Positions 50,490-59,926 of a stretch of DNA of 64,000 nt are shown piece by piece. The number at the start of each line of letters is the position of its first letter. Position 1 is the stretch's first letter. The notes under the pieces are model-generated. The model did no database searches, had not been told where the DNA came from, and was given only the letters and a program-made list of their open reading frames with translations. A program made the translations under genes and the position numbers. The stretch is from CAIQQQ01 sp040399685. Lineage in GTDB: Bacteria; Pseudomonadota; Alphaproteobacteria; Acetobacterales; Acetobacteraceae. The stretch is from the NCBI GenBank assembly GCA_040399685.1, contig JBBART010000003.1, positions 62,001 through 126,000 on the forward strand, read 5' to 3'.

Positions 50490-51835
50490 GCGACAACGAA
50501 GACCGCGCCTCGCTGTTCGGCGAGATCCGCCGGATTGCCAAGACATCCGGCGCCGTGGGCGGCATCGCGGTGCGTCTGGCCGGCAACCGGATGGGCATCA
50601 AGTCTGACCGGGCGGCCCATGCCGAGGATCTGCGCGTCATTCTCGGGGGGCTTAAAGGCCCGATGATGAAGGTGGCGCAGTTTCTGACCACCATTCCAGA
50701 CGCGCTGCCGGCGGAATATGCGGCCGAGTTGTCGCATCTTCAGGCCAACGCGCCCTCGATGGGGGCAGCCTTCGTGCGAAGGCGGATGCAGGGCGAATTG
50801 GGGGCGAACTGGCAGTCGAACTTCGCCAGCTTCGATCTGCAGGCCGCCGCCGCGGCGTCTCTCGGACAGGTGCATCGCGCCACGTTGCCGGATGGCAGCC
50901 AGGTGGCCTGCAAGCTGCAATATCCGGACATGGCCAGCACCATGGAGGCTGATCTGCGCCAGTTGCGGCTGGCGATGTCGGTCTATCGGCGCATGGATGA
51001 CAGCATCCAGACCGAGGACATCTACACCGAGTTGGACGAACGCCTGCGCGAGGAACTCGACTACACCCGCGAAGCCGCCCAGATGCGGCTTTATGGCATC
51101 ATGCTGGCCGACCAGCCGCTGGTGCATGTGCCGGTGCCGGTGGAACGCCTGAGCACCAAGCGGCTGGTGACGATGAACTGGCTCGAAGGCCGGCCGCTGA
51201 TGAAGCGGTTGGAAGAAGAGCCCCCGATGGAGGAGCGCAACGCCATCGCCCAGGCGCTGTTCCGCGCATGGTATGTGCCGTTCTATCGCTACGGCGTCAT
51301 TCATGGCGATCCGCATCTGGGCAATTATCAGGTCTGCCCGGACGGCACGCTCAATCTGCTCGATTACGGCGCCATTCGCGTCTTTCCGCCCACCTTCGTG
51401 CGGGCGGTGATCGATCTGTACGAGGCCATCCGCGACAACGACCGGGAAAAATCGCACCACGCCTACCAGCAATGGGGCTTCACGGACCTGTCCAACGAGA
51501 AGATGGACATCCTGAACCTGTGGGCGCGCTTCCTGTACGAACCGCTGATGGACGATCGCGTGCGCCGCATCACCGAGGTGGACGACCCCACGTTCGGCCG
51601 GTCCGTGGCGATGAAGGTGCATGAGGGGCTCAAGCGCGTCGGCGGCGTGCGGCCGCCGCGCGAGTTCGTGCTGATGGACCGCAGCGCCATCGGCCTCGGC
51701 AGCGTATTTTTTCGTCTCAAGGCCGAAATAAACTGGAGCCGGCTGTTCCAGGAGCTGATCCAGGACTTCAACACCCAGGCGCTGGCCGACCGTCAGGCGG
51801 AAGCCTTGGCGCAATCCGGTGTTCCCGTCGGGTAA
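50486..51835 (+). CDS. ABC1/UbiB-like atypical kinase
   Basis: The 449-residue protein is an ABC1/AarF/UbiB family member: LKGPMMKVAQF is the family's N-terminal K-rich motif, AAASLGQVHRATLPDG the A-rich nucleotide loop and VIHGDPHLGNYQV the catalytic HGDPHxGN. Related proteins support ubiquinone synthesis or membrane lipid handling. No obvious membrane helix was seen. The GTG start overlaps the pepF stop (GTGA), so the two are coupled. Confidence 0.88.
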   Translation: MSDNEDRASLFGEIRRIAKTSGAVGGIAVRLAGNRMGIKSDRAAHAEDLRVILGGLKGPMMKVAQFLTTIPDALPAEYAAELSHLQANAPSMGAAFVRRRMQGELGANWQSNFASFDLQAAAAASLGQVHRATLPDGSQVACKLQYPDMASTMEADLRQLRLAMSVYRRMDDSIQTEDIYTELDERLREELDYTREAAQMRLYGIMLADQPLVHVPVPVERLSTKRLVTMNWLEGRPLMKRLEEEPPMEERNAIAQALFRAWYVPFYRYGVIHGDPHLGNYQVCPDGTLNLLDYGAIRVFPPTFVRAVIDLYEAIRDNDREKSHHAYQQWGFTDLSNEKMDILNLWARFLYEPLMDDRVRRITEVDDPTFGRSVAMKVHEGLKRVGGVRPPREFVLMDRSAIGLGSVFFRLKAEINWSRLFQELIQDFNTQALADRQAEALAQSGVPVG

Positions 51836-51982
51836 CAGCCAAGACAAATTGGTGCCGGGGGGCTCCCATTGTGCCCTTGCGCCGTATGCGAATACGCGGG
51901 CATAGAAACAGAGTGTCTGTGTGGGCAACGATGCCCGGTACAGCGTTCCAATAGTCGTGCTTATACAAAAAGGACCAATCAG

Positions 51983-53122
51983 ATGCGCCTAGCGGTGCTG
52001 AAAGAACGGCGCGCTTTCGAGACACGCGTTGCCGCAACCCCCGAAACCGTCAAAAAATTGGCGGCGCTCGGGATCTCCGTGGCAATCGAGAGTGGTGCCG
52101 GCCTGGCGTCGGCCATCTCCGATTCCGATTATCAGGCAGCGGGCGCCGAGATCACCCAGGACGCGCAGTCGGCTTTGGCCGGCGCGGCCGTGGCGTTCTC
52201 CGTGCAGATGCCGGATGCCGATATCCGAAGCCATATGGCGCGCGGCACCTTGCTGGTGTGCGTGGCCAATGCGTTCTCGGACACGGCTTTGGTGTCCAGC
52301 CTGGCCGCCGCCGGAATCGATTGCGCCTCGATGGAATTGCTGCCGCGCATCACCCGCGCCCAGTCCATGGACGTGCTGTCCAGCCAGGCCAACCTGGCCG
52401 GCTATCGCTCGGTGATCGAAGGCGCCTTCAATTTCGACCGCGGCTTCCCGATGATGATGACCGCCGCCGGCACCGTGCCGCCGGCGCGTGTGTTCGTCAT
52501 CGGCGCCGGCGTGGCCGGATTGCAGGCCATTGCCACCGCCCGCCGCCTCGGTGCCCTTGTGTCGGCCACCGACGTGCGCCCGGCCGCGAAGGAAGAAATT
52601 CGTTCGCTCGGCGCGACCTATATCGGTGTGGACGACGAGGAATCGTCCAAGCAGACCGGCGCCTATGCCGGGCAGATGAGCGAGGCGTTTCGCGCCAAGC
52701 AGACCGAGCTGATGAACGTGACCATCGCCAAGAACGACATGGTCATCTGCACGGCGCTGGTCATGGGCCGCAAGGCGCCGGTCATCGTCAATGCAGCACA
52801 GGTCGCCAGCATGAAGGCCGGCAGCGTGATCGTCGATCTCGCCTCCGACGCCGGCGGCAATTGCGAACTGACGCAGCCGGGCACCATCACCATCACTCCG
52901 AATGGTGTGAAGATCGTCGGCTGGCAGAACTGGCCGGGCCGTATTCCGGTGGCCGCCAGCCAGCTGTACTCGAAGAACCTGTTCACCTTCCTGAGCACGT
53001 TCTGGGACAAGGACGCCCAGGCGCCGAAGCTTCCCGAGACAGATGACATCATCAAGGGCGTGATGCTGACCCGTGGCGGCGCCGTGGTGCACGCCTCGTT
53101 CCAGCCCGCACCCGCTGCCTGA
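51983..53122 (+). CDS. pntAA: NAD(P) transhydrogenase subunit alpha part 1
   Basis: This is the soluble NAD(H)-binding domain of the proton-translocating transhydrogenase. The 379-residue protein begins MRLAVLKERRAFETRVAATP (family start) and holds FVIGAGVAGLQAIATARRLGA, the NAD-binding Rossmann segment, and RAQSMDVLSSQANLAGY. AAGGA precedes the ATG at 51983. The frame opens earlier without support. pntAB follows 11 bases later. Confidence 0.95.
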   Translation: MRLAVLKERRAFETRVAATPETVKKLAALGISVAIESGAGLASAISDSDYQAAGAEITQDAQSALAGAAVAFSVQMPDADIRSHMARGTLLVCVANAFSDTALVSSLAAAGIDCASMELLPRITRAQSMDVLSSQANLAGYRSVIEGAFNFDRGFPMMMTAAGTVPPARVFVIGAGVAGLQAIATARRLGALVSATDVRPAAKEEIRSLGATYIGVDDEESSKQTGAYAGQMSEAFRAKQTELMNVTIAKNDMVICTALVMGRKAPVIVNAAQVASMKAGSVIVDLASDAGGNCELTQPGTITITPNGVKIVGWQNWPGRIPVAASQLYSKNLFTFLSTFWDKDAQAPKLPETDDIIKGVMLTRGGAVVHASFQPAPAA

Positions 53123-53133
53123 GGAGCCACATC

Positions 53134-53529
53134 ATGACCCCAGCCCAGCTGGCCGAACAGGCCGCATCCATCGCCGTCCGCGCGCAAGATCTCGCTGACG
53201 CCGCCGCCCGCTTCACGCAGGCGGCCGGCCCTGTGGCCGAAGTGGTGGAACCCTTCATTTTCCTGCTCGCCATCTTCCTGATGGCCTGCTTCGTTGGCTA
53301 CTACGTGGTGTGGAACGTCACCCCCGCGCTGCACTCGCCGTTGATGGGCGTCACCAACGCCATCTCCTCGGTGATCGTGGTCGGCGCCATGCTCGCGACC
53401 GGCCTGGCCGAGAGCTATTGGGCGATGGCGTTCGGCTTCATCGGCGTGATGCTCGCCAGCGTGAACATTTTCGGCGGCTTCGTTGTCACGCAGCGCATGC
53501 TTTCGATGTTCAAGAAGAAAGTGAAATAA
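53134..53529 (+). CDS. pntAB: NAD(P) transhydrogenase subunit alpha part 2
   Basis: The 131-residue membrane part of the alpha subunit has about three helices (FIFLLAIFLMACFVGYYVVW, SSVIVVGAMLATGLAE and the C-terminal MLASVNIFGGFVVTQRML) and ends FKKKVK. Splitting of PntA into two polypeptides is common in Alphaproteobacteria. It lies 11 bases after pntAA and 4 bases before pntB. Confidence 0.93.
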   Translation: MTPAQLAEQAASIAVRAQDLADAAARFTQAAGPVAEVVEPFIFLLAIFLMACFVGYYVVWNVTPALHSPLMGVTNAISSVIVVGAMLATGLAESYWAMAFGFIGVMLASVNIFGGFVVTQRMLSMFKKKVK

Positions 53530-53533
53530 CCCG

Positions 53534-54940
53534 ATGTCCGCATCCCTGACTTCGGTCGCCTATCTCGTCGCCGCCGTCCTGTTCATCCTGGCGCTGCGCG
53601 GCCTTTCCAACCCTGAGACATCCCAGCAGGGCAACCGCTTCGGCATGATCGGCATGGGCATCGCCATTCTGGCGACGCTGGTTCATGCCGGCATGACGTT
53701 GCACGGCTATGTGCTGATCGTCATCGCCGTGGCGATCGGTGGCACGGTCGGCACGGTGCTGGCCAAGCGCATCCAGATGACGGCGCTGCCGCAGCTTGTG
53801 GCAGCGTTTCATTCGCTTGTGGGCCTTGCCGCCGTGTTCGTGGCGGCAGCCGCGCTGAACGCGCCGGAATCCTTCGGCATCGGCACCCCGGGCAACATTC
53901 ACGGCCAGTCGCTGGTTGAGATGTCGCTGGGTCTGGCCATCGGTGGCATCACCTTTTCGGGCTCGCTGATCGCGTTCGCCAAGTTGCAGGCCCTGATGAA
54001 GGGCTCGCCCATCACCTTCAAGTTCCAGCACCAGATCAATCTGGGCCTGGGCGTTCTGTTGGTGCTGCTGGTCGTGTGCTTCGTGGCCACCGGCAGCCAG
54101 GCGATCTTCTGGCTGATCGCGTTGCTGGCCATCGCGATGGGCTTCCTGCTGATCATCCCGATCGGTGGCGCGGACATGCCGGTGGTGGTGTCCATGCTCA
54201 ACTCCTATTCCGGTTGGGCTGCCTGCGGCATCGGCTTCACCATCCAGAACCTGGCGCTGATCATCACCGGCGCGCTCGTGGGCGCTTCGGGCGCCATTCT
54301 GTCCTACATCATGTGCAAAGGCATGAACCGCAGCATCTTCAACGTGCTGTTGGGCGGCTTTGGCACCGATAGCGGCGGCGCTGCCGCTGGCCCCGCCGGT
54401 GCGACCGATCGCACCGTCAAGACCGGCAATGCCGACGACGCCGCCTTCATCATGAAGAACGCCGGCAAGGTCATCATCGTGCCCGGCTACGGCATGGCGG
54501 TGGCGCAGGCGCAGCACGCGCTGCGTGAGATGGGCGACCTGCTGAAGAAAGAGGGCGTCGAGGTCAAATACGCCATTCATCCCGTGGCAGGGCGCATGCC
54601 TGGCCACATGAACGTGCTGCTGGCCGAAGCCAACGTGCCGTATGACGAAGTGTTCGAGCTTGAGGAAATCAACAACGATTTCTCCACCGCGGATGTCGTC
54701 TACGTCATCGGCGCCAACGACGTGACCAACCCGGCCGCCAAGACCGACCCGACCTCGGCCATCTATGGCATGCCAATTTTGGAAGTGGACAAGGCCGCCA
54801 CGGTTCTGTTCGTCAAGCGCTCCATGGCGTCCGGCTATGCGGGTGTGGACAACGAGCTGTTCTTCCGTCCGAACACCATGATGCTGTTCGGCGACGCGAA
54901 GAAAATGACCGAAGAGATCGTCAAGGGCCTCGGCCACTGA
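53534..54940 (+). CDS. pntB: NAD(P) transhydrogenase subunit beta
   Basis: The 468-residue protein supplies about eight or nine membrane helices and the C-terminal NADP(H)-binding domain. VIIVPGYGMAVAQAQHAL and HPVAGRMPGHMNVLLAEA are NADP-site hallmarks. With PntAA and PntAB it links proton entry to making NADPH from NADH. The gene ends at 54940 just before a strong terminator. Confidence 0.95.
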   Translation: MSASLTSVAYLVAAVLFILALRGLSNPETSQQGNRFGMIGMGIAILATLVHAGMTLHGYVLIVIAVAIGGTVGTVLAKRIQMTALPQLVAAFHSLVGLAAVFVAAAALNAPESFGIGTPGNIHGQSLVEMSLGLAIGGITFSGSLIAFAKLQALMKGSPITFKFQHQINLGLGVLLVLLVVCFVATGSQAIFWLIALLAIAMGFLLIIPIGGADMPVVVSMLNSYSGWAACGIGFTIQNLALIITGALVGASGAILSYIMCKGMNRSIFNVLLGGFGTDSGGAAAGPAGATDRTVKTGNADDAAFIMKNAGKVIIVPGYGMAVAQAQHALREMGDLLKKEGVEVKYAIHPVAGRMPGHMNVLLAEANVPYDEVFELEEINNDFSTADVVYVIGANDVTNPAAKTDPTSAIYGMPILEVDKAATVLFVKRSMASGYAGVDNELFFRPNTMMLFGDAKKMTEEIVKGLGH

Positions 54941-54944
54941 TCTG

Positions 54945-54978
54945 AAAAAAGGCCGGGGAATGTTTCCCCGGCCTTTTT
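54945..54978. terminator. bidirectional rho-independent terminator
   Basis: GGCCGGGGAA, a TGT loop and TTCCCCGGCC form a 10-base-pair GC-rich stem, extended by A/T pairs, with a T-run on the plus strand and an A-run on the other side. It ends pntB on the plus strand and the small lipoprotein gene on the minus strand. Confidence 0.9.
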
Positions 54979-54985
54979 GCTGCCG

Positions 54986-55219
54986 TCAGCGCCAGCGCCC
55001 GCCGCCGCGACCCCAACCGCCACCACCACGGCCCCAGCCGCCGCCGTAATACCCGCCGTAATACGGGCGGTAGACCGGCACGGGCACTGCCACGACGGCA
55101 CTTGGCGCTGCGTAATAGCCGCCGCCCTCATACCCCGCCGGGTAGGCAACGCAGCCGGTGAGAGTGAGCAGCGCCAGCAAGGCAGCCGTCGGTGGTAAAA
55201 AATATTTGAGCCGCGACAT
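54986..55219 (-). CDS. small glycine/tyrosine-rich lipoprotein
   Basis: The 77-residue product has a signal sequence with lipobox LLTLTGC, then a mature segment of Tyr, Gly, Pro and Val (PVPVYRPYYGGYYGGGWGRG) ending in a Gly-Trp-Arg-rich tail. It is probably an envelope lipoprotein of unknown function, and the low complexity gives no family. The ATG at 55219 starts the signal sequence. A longer frame to 55303 overlaps the divergent gene's promoter region. Confidence 0.6.
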   Translation of the reverse strand: MSRLKYFLPPTAALLALLTLTGCVAYPAGYEGGGYYAAPSAVVAVPVPVYRPYYGGYYGGGWGRGGGGWGRGGGRWR

Positions 55220-55395
55220 CGTATTGGCCCTCCGAAATTGTTGTTTGATTATAGTTTCAAAACTATGGCTGCACTGGGGCAGTTCCCATGAACTCGGGTT
55301 CATCCGGCCACAATGCGGCCCGCCAGCGTTTCGCCATGATTTATGGCGAGACTGCGTTGTTCCTGGTCTTTGCCAGGATGAAGGAAATTGATTTC

Positions 55396-57858
55396 ATGCG
55401 TATGCATCGCCCCGTCTTTCGCCTGACGACAGCCGCGACCGTGGCGGCGATGGCATTTGGGTGCGTGGCGCCGGCGTTGGCCCAGCAATCCGGGGGCGAT
55501 GTTGCGCAGGCAGACGCGCTGGCAGCTGGTGACCCGCCGGCACGCGTCGGTCGGGTCGGGCGTCTGTCTGGGACTGTATCCTTTCACACCTACGATCAGG
55601 ATCACTGGGAACCGGCGACGGTGAACTACCCCATCACCACCGGCAACGCGTTCTGGACGCAACCAGGCTCCACCGCCGATCTGGATATCGGCAGCACCCG
55701 CATCACGCTCGATTCCACCTCTGAATTCACCATCGACCGGCTGGACGATCAAAACCTGTCCGCCACTGCGGCCCAGGGGCATGTGTTCGTCGAAATCCGG
55801 GATCTTGCGGCCGGTGAGCAAGCGGTGCTGCGCACGCCGCGTGGCACGGTCCGGCTGAGCCAGCCGGGGCGCTATGCGATCGTCGTCGGCGACACCGAGC
55901 GCCCGACACTGGTGACGGTGGATGAGGGGGCAGCCGAGGTTCAGGGCCCCGGCGTGTCGCTGAACGTGGGCCCGCATCAGACCGCCCAGATATCGGGCAC
56001 GGACAGCTTCACCGGCTCTGTGGTGGCGCAGGTGCCGGACAGCTTCATGGCGGCACAGATGGCCCGCCCACAACCGATGGCCGCACCGGGCAGCCTGCCG
56101 CCGCCACCGGCGGTGCTGCAGATGACTGGCTATGAGGCATTGGCCGGCACCGGCGAATGGGAGCAGGCGCCGGAATATGGCCGGGTCTGGTATCCGCCGG
56201 TCGAGCCCGACTGGGTTCCCTACCGCCATGGTCGATGGAGCTGGGTGTCGCCCTGGGGATGGACCTGGGTGGATGAGGCGCCGTGGGGATTTGCGCCATC
56301 GCATTACGGCCGTTGGGTTGAAATCCATGACCGTTGGGCCTGGACGCCGGTGGAGGAGGGCGTTGTTTATGGCGGCCGGCCGGTCTATTCGCCAGCGCTT
56401 GTCACCTTCGTGGGCGCTGCGGCCGGCGTTGCTGTCGGTGTGGGCCTTGCCGCCGCCGTCGGATGGATTCCGCTGGGCCCGCGTGAGGCATATCGGCCGT
56501 CGTACGCTGCTTCGAACAATTACATGCGGCGGATGAACGGTGGAGACGTGACAAACATCACGAACACCACAGTGAACAACACGCGCTATGTCAACAATCA
56601 CGCAACCACAGTGGTGCAGGCATCGGCGATGCAGCAATCCCAGCCAATCGCTGCGCAGGCACGTCCAGCCACGCAGGTGCAGGCAAGCGGGTTTCAGCCC
56701 GTGGCGCGCGCGCCGGTGCAGCCCACCTTGGCCACGCGTGGCGTAACGCCGGTGGTGGCGCGCTCGTTCAACCTGCAACCGGCACCCAATGCAGCACCGG
56801 TGCAGCCTGTCGCCCCGGGGCCTGCCTTCCGGCAGCGCGCCGGCACTGCGCCGGCCCTTCCGAATGGACCATCGCCCGCCAATGGGCCCTTGTCTGTAGG
56901 CGGTCCTGCTCCGGCAGCGGCGCCTCAGGCCGGATCACCTTCGCATGCAGGTCTTGCAACGGGCGCTGTGATCGGCGGCGCCGCCGTGTTGGGTGGAGCG
57001 GCGCTGTTGAACCGGAGCCGGCAGCCATTGCCGCAGGGCGGCGCCACGCCTCCGATTGCTCCGGGTTCCGCGCCTGGGCCGGCCATTATCCCGCGTGGAC
57101 CGGTGGCGGTGTCGGGGGGAGCGCAGGCGGGAGGAGGCTTCAACGCCCCTCGTCCCAGTGGCGAGGCGGCCTTGCCCGGCGCGCAGGGCAGTATATCGGG
57201 AGCCGTGTCAGGGCCGGCAATCCCTCCGCGGGGACCAGCCTCACCGGTCGGCCCCACCACGCTGCTTCCGGCCATTGGGGCAGTTTTGCCGGCCGTACCG
57301 AGCCGACAGGCGGCACCAACGCCGGGAATATCTGGCGCGCCGCCAGTAAGCACATCTGGGGTTCGCCCAAACCAGCCTGGTGCCGTGGCACAGCCGACAG
57401 CGCCCCGGCCTGGGCAGGCGTTTGTTCCGCAGACGGTGCCCGCGCCCGCGGCAATGGCACCGCGTTCGGTTGCTCAGCCTCCAGCACCTCAGTCCTTCCA
57501 GCAGCGGGCAACACCTGTGCCGCAACCACAGGTCCAGCGGCCAACGCAGCCGGCGCTCCAACCGGTGCAGCAGCGCGCTGCGCCGCAACCGCAACCGCAA
57601 CCGCAACCGGTGCAGCGGCCCGTGCAGCCACAACCACAGCAGCGCCCCGCGCAGCCACAGCCGCAACCGGTGCAACGTCCGTCACAGCCGCAACCGCTGC
57701 CAGTGCAGCGGCCCGCGCCACCGCCGCAACCTGTGCAACAACAGGTCCAACGTCCAGCGCCTGCCGCGCCGCCGCCGCAGGTCGTACACCAGGCGCCGCC
57801 CGCACCGCGACCGGCGCCGGCAGGCAAGTCCTGCCCGCCGGGCAGGCCGAATTGCTGA
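55396..57858 (+). CDS. secreted FecR/DUF6600-domain protein with Pro/Gln-rich tail
   Basis: The protein of about 820 residues has a signal peptide (VAPALAQQ), a FecR-like beta domain (SGTVSFHTYDQDHWEPATVN and LRTPRGTVRLSQPGRY) and then Trp-rich DUF6600 units such as YGRVWYPPVEPDWVPYRHGR and WGFAPSHYGRWVEIHDRW. A hydrophobic Gly/Ala stretch and about 300 residues of Pro/Gln/Ala low complexity follow, ending CPPGRPNC with a Cys pair. It is likely a surface or periplasmic structural protein. An ATG at 55378 is an alternative start. Its 3' end lies 2 bases from the convergent receiver gene. Confidence 0.75.
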   Translation: MRMHRPVFRLTTAATVAAMAFGCVAPALAQQSGGDVAQADALAAGDPPARVGRVGRLSGTVSFHTYDQDHWEPATVNYPITTGNAFWTQPGSTADLDIGSTRITLDSTSEFTIDRLDDQNLSATAAQGHVFVEIRDLAAGEQAVLRTPRGTVRLSQPGRYAIVVGDTERPTLVTVDEGAAEVQGPGVSLNVGPHQTAQISGTDSFTGSVVAQVPDSFMAAQMARPQPMAAPGSLPPPPAVLQMTGYEALAGTGEWEQAPEYGRVWYPPVEPDWVPYRHGRWSWVSPWGWTWVDEAPWGFAPSHYGRWVEIHDRWAWTPVEEGVVYGGRPVYSPALVTFVGAAAGVAVGVGLAAAVGWIPLGPREAYRPSYAASNNYMRRMNGGDVTNITNTTVNNTRYVNNHATTVVQASAMQQSQPIAAQARPATQVQASGFQPVARAPVQPTLATRGVTPVVARSFNLQPAPNAAPVQPVAPGPAFRQRAGTAPALPNGPSPANGPLSVGGPAPAAAPQAGSPSHAGLATGAVIGGAAVLGGAALLNRSRQPLPQGGATPPIAPGSAPGPAIIPRGPVAVSGGAQAGGGFNAPRPSGEAALPGAQGSISGAVSGPAIPPRGPASPVGPTTLLPAIGAVLPAVPSRQAAPTPGISGAPPVSTSGVRPNQPGAVAQPTAPRPGQAFVPQTVPAPAAMAPRSVAQPPAPQSFQQRATPVPQPQVQRPTQPALQPVQQRAAPQPQPQPQPVQRPVQPQPQQRPAQPQPQPVQRPSQPQPLPVQRPAPPPQPVQQQVQRPAPAAPPPQVVHQAPPAPRPAPAGKSCPPGRPNC

Positions 57859-57860
57859 GG

Positions 57861-58235
57861 TTAATCCGATGCCGAGATCATGCGTCGCACTGCGGCGCGG
57901 ATCTCGGAGGGCCGGAATGGCTTGGCAATGAATGCGTCTGCCGGGCCGATGTTCCAGGATGACATGCGGTCAGGCTGGCCGGTGGTGAAGATAAGCGGCA
58001 TGTCCGGCAGCAAATCGCGTGCTGTGCGTGCCACATCGAACCCCCCATGCGTGCCAGCCAATTGGAGATCGGTCATCAACAGATCGAATCGCTCACCGGC
58101 CTGGAGAAGTGCTATGGCCTCCCCGCCGTTGGCGGTTGCGATGACGGTGTATCCGTCAGCTTCCATCGTGTCCGACAAAAGTTCACGGATGAGGTCCTCG
58201 TCCTCGACGAGAAGTATTTTGGTTTTGTTCAACAC
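57861..58235 (-). CDS. single-domain response regulator (receiver only)
   Basis: The 124-residue protein is one receiver domain: ILLVEDEDLIRELLSDTMEA, the phospho-Asp in LLMTDLQLAGTHGG, the Thr in IFTTGQP and Lys in FIAKPFRPSEIRAAV. With no output domain it may act as a phospho-sink or protein-interaction switch. No ATG is available at the right place, and GTG at 58235 (or TTG at 58232) is the likely start. The divergent DUF3060 gene begins only 18 bases away. No partner kinase lies beside it. Confidence 0.83.
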   Translation of the reverse strand: MLNKTKILLVEDEDLIRELLSDTMEADGYTVIATANGGEAIALLQAGERFDLLMTDLQLAGTHGGFDVARTARDLLPDMPLIFTTGQPDRMSSWNIGPADAFIAKPFRPSEIRAAVRRMISASD

Positions 58236-58253
58236 AGCCGGAGCGTTACCGAC

Positions 58254-59312
58254 ATGAAACCACGGGCGCAAATCACGAGTTTGTTTAATCGTGTCGCTCC
58301 CGTCATGTCGGGCATGGGCCCACTGATTGCGATGTTGTTGCTGTCGGGCGCAGCCAAGGCCGAAGGGCTTGCCATCGCTGCCGAGGCGCAAACCCGCACC
58401 GAGGCCTGCGGCGGGGCCGCGGCTTCCGTCAACGGCGCCGAGAACGTTGTCACTTTTACTGGAAACGGCAAGACGGCCTGCACCGGGTTGCAGATCCGCG
58501 GTGAGAACAACATTGTCATCGTCGCCCTTGCGGCCGGGGCATTGATCGACATCGAGGGCAGCCACAACAAGGTTGTGTTTTCTGCCATGCGTGGCGCATT
58601 GCCGCGCTTGCGCGTGTCCGGCAGCTTTGCCGATGTGCGCCCGGCATCCGGCAGTCCGGCGCCATCGGCCGAGACCGCGGTGCTGTTGGGCGACAACGCC
58701 ACCATCGAACTGGACTGCGCCAGTCGTGCCGTGACGTTGCAGGGCAACCACAACCGGTTTCGCCTGCGCGGCGCCTGCAGCGCGCTGACGGTGCGCGGTG
58801 AGACCAACACCGTGCGGGCCGAATTGGCGCCGATGGCCCCTGTGCTGGTGGAGGGCAACACGATCAGCATTGTCTACACCGTGCTCGGCGGCGGCACGGA
58901 ACCAAGGCTGACAGTACGTGGCCTGGGCAGCACGGCCGTCCGGCAGGACCGGCCAGAGGTGTTGGACACCCCGGGCGTGAACGGTGCCATGGCCTCTGTG
59001 CCGATTTTGATGCGCGACCTCAATGGGGCGGTTATGCAGCAGGGAACATTGGCTCCGCTGCCGGAAGCGGTGTTCATCGGCACCAGCCTGTCCCCGGCCG
59101 GCGAAGCGCAACTCGCACGGCTGGTGGCGCTGATCGACCAGATCAACCCAAGTGGCCTGCGCCTGACCGGCCGCGATGCTGACATTTCCGTGGCCCGCGA
59201 GCACACCACGCTGGTACGCACATGGCTGGTCGCCCATACCAAAAAAGCCTTGCCGATGCAGGAGGCGAGCGAGGTCGGTCAGCCAGGTGTGGACGTGATG
59301 ATCCTGCGTTAA
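58254..59312 (+). CDS. secreted DUF3060-like protein with possible degenerate OmpA-like tail
   Basis: The 352-residue product has a signal sequence and beta-repeat units of DUF3060 type: ENVVTFTGNGKTACTGLQIR, LDCASRAVTLQGNHNRFRLR and ALTVRGETNTVRAELAP. The C-terminal part (FIGTSLSPAGEAQLARLVAL then a helix-rich end) recalls an OmpA peptidoglycan-binding fold but lacks the GHTD signature, so that is uncertain. It is probably an envelope protein. A GGAG site lies 11 bases before the ATG at 58254. Its 3' end overlaps ureG by 4 bases. Confidence 0.68.
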   Translation: MKPRAQITSLFNRVAPVMSGMGPLIAMLLLSGAAKAEGLAIAAEAQTRTEACGGAAASVNGAENVVTFTGNGKTACTGLQIRGENNIVIVALAAGALIDIEGSHNKVVFSAMRGALPRLRVSGSFADVRPASGSPAPSAETAVLLGDNATIELDCASRAVTLQGNHNRFRLRGACSALTVRGETNTVRAELAPMAPVLVEGNTISIVYTVLGGGTEPRLTVRGLGSTAVRQDRPEVLDTPGVNGAMASVPILMRDLNGAVMQQGTLAPLPEAVFIGTSLSPAGEAQLARLVALIDQINPSGLRLTGRDADISVAREHTTLVRTWLVAHTKKALPMQEASEVGQPGVDVMILR

Positions 59313-59926
59313 ACCCGCAGGCCACCTTGCTTGACGATGAAGGCAGCGATATCGGCCACGCCTTTTCCGGCGCGGATGTTGGTGAACAGGAACGGGCGTT
59401 CGGGGCGCATGCGCTTGGCGTCCCGGTCCATCACCTCCAGGCTGGCGCCCACATGGGGGGCGAGGTCGATCTTGTTGATCACCAGCAGATCGCTGCGGGT
59501 AATGCCTGGCCCGCCCTTGCGCGGAATCTTGTCGCCGGCCGACACGTCGATCACATAGATCGTCACATCCGCCAGTTCCGGGCTGAAGGTGGCCGAGAGG
59601 TTGTCGCCGCCGCTTTCGATCAGGATCAGGTCTAGATCTGGAAAGCGGCGGTTCATTTCATCAACGCCGGCTAGGTTGATGCTGGCGTCCTCACGAATGG
59701 CGGTGTGCGGGCAGCCGCCGGTCTCGATGCCCAGGATGCGATCCGGTGAGAGCGATCCGGCGCGGGTGAGGAACTCGGCGTCCTCACGGGTGTAGATGTC
59801 GTTGGTGATGGCCGCGATCTGGTAGGTTTCGCGGAAGATCTTGCACAGCGCATCCATCAGCGCCGTCTTGCCGCTGCCGACCGGGCCGCCGATGCCGATC
59901 TTGAGCGGGCCGTTGGGGGAAGTCAT
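59309..59926 (-). CDS. ureG: urease accessory GTPase
   Basis: UreG delivers nickel to urease with GTP hydrolysis. The 205-residue protein has the P-loop GIGGPVGSGKTALM, GIETGGCPHTAIREDAS (metal-binding Cys-Pro-His), the Asp-Glu region LILIESGGDNLSATF and VINKIDLAP (guanine contact). ATGA overlap with ureF shows coupled translation. It is the last gene of the urease operon. Confidence 0.96.
   Translation of the reverse strand: MTSPNGPLKIGIGGPVGSGKTALMDALCKIFRETYQIAAITNDIYTREDAEFLTRAGSLSPDRILGIETGGCPHTAIREDASINLAGVDEMNRRFPDLDLILIESGGDNLSATFSPELADVTIYVIDVSAGDKIPRKGGPGITRSDLLVINKIDLAPHVGASLEVMDRDAKRMRPERPFLFTNIRAGKGVADIAAFIVKQGGLRV

Noticed and set aside
50264..51928. 554-residue minus-strand frame opposite pepF and the ABC1 kinase
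   Set aside because: It is antisense to two coupled genes with clear catalytic motifs, and its own product is low-complexity and unsupported.
53510..54937. 475-residue minus-strand frame opposite pntB
   Set aside because: It is a shadow of the transmembrane transhydrogenase gene. Its translation is a His/Gly/Asp-rich string with no domain.
57601..57720. Short tandem repeats resembling a CRISPR or VNTR
   Set aside because: They are CCGCAACCG-type codon repeats inside the Pro/Gln-rich tail of one protein. There are no spacers and no cas genes nearby.
57489..57827. Cysteine- and glycine-rich minus-strand frame
   Set aside because: It arises from the Pro/Gln repeat codons of the DUF6600 protein read on the other strand, not from a real metallothionein-like gene.
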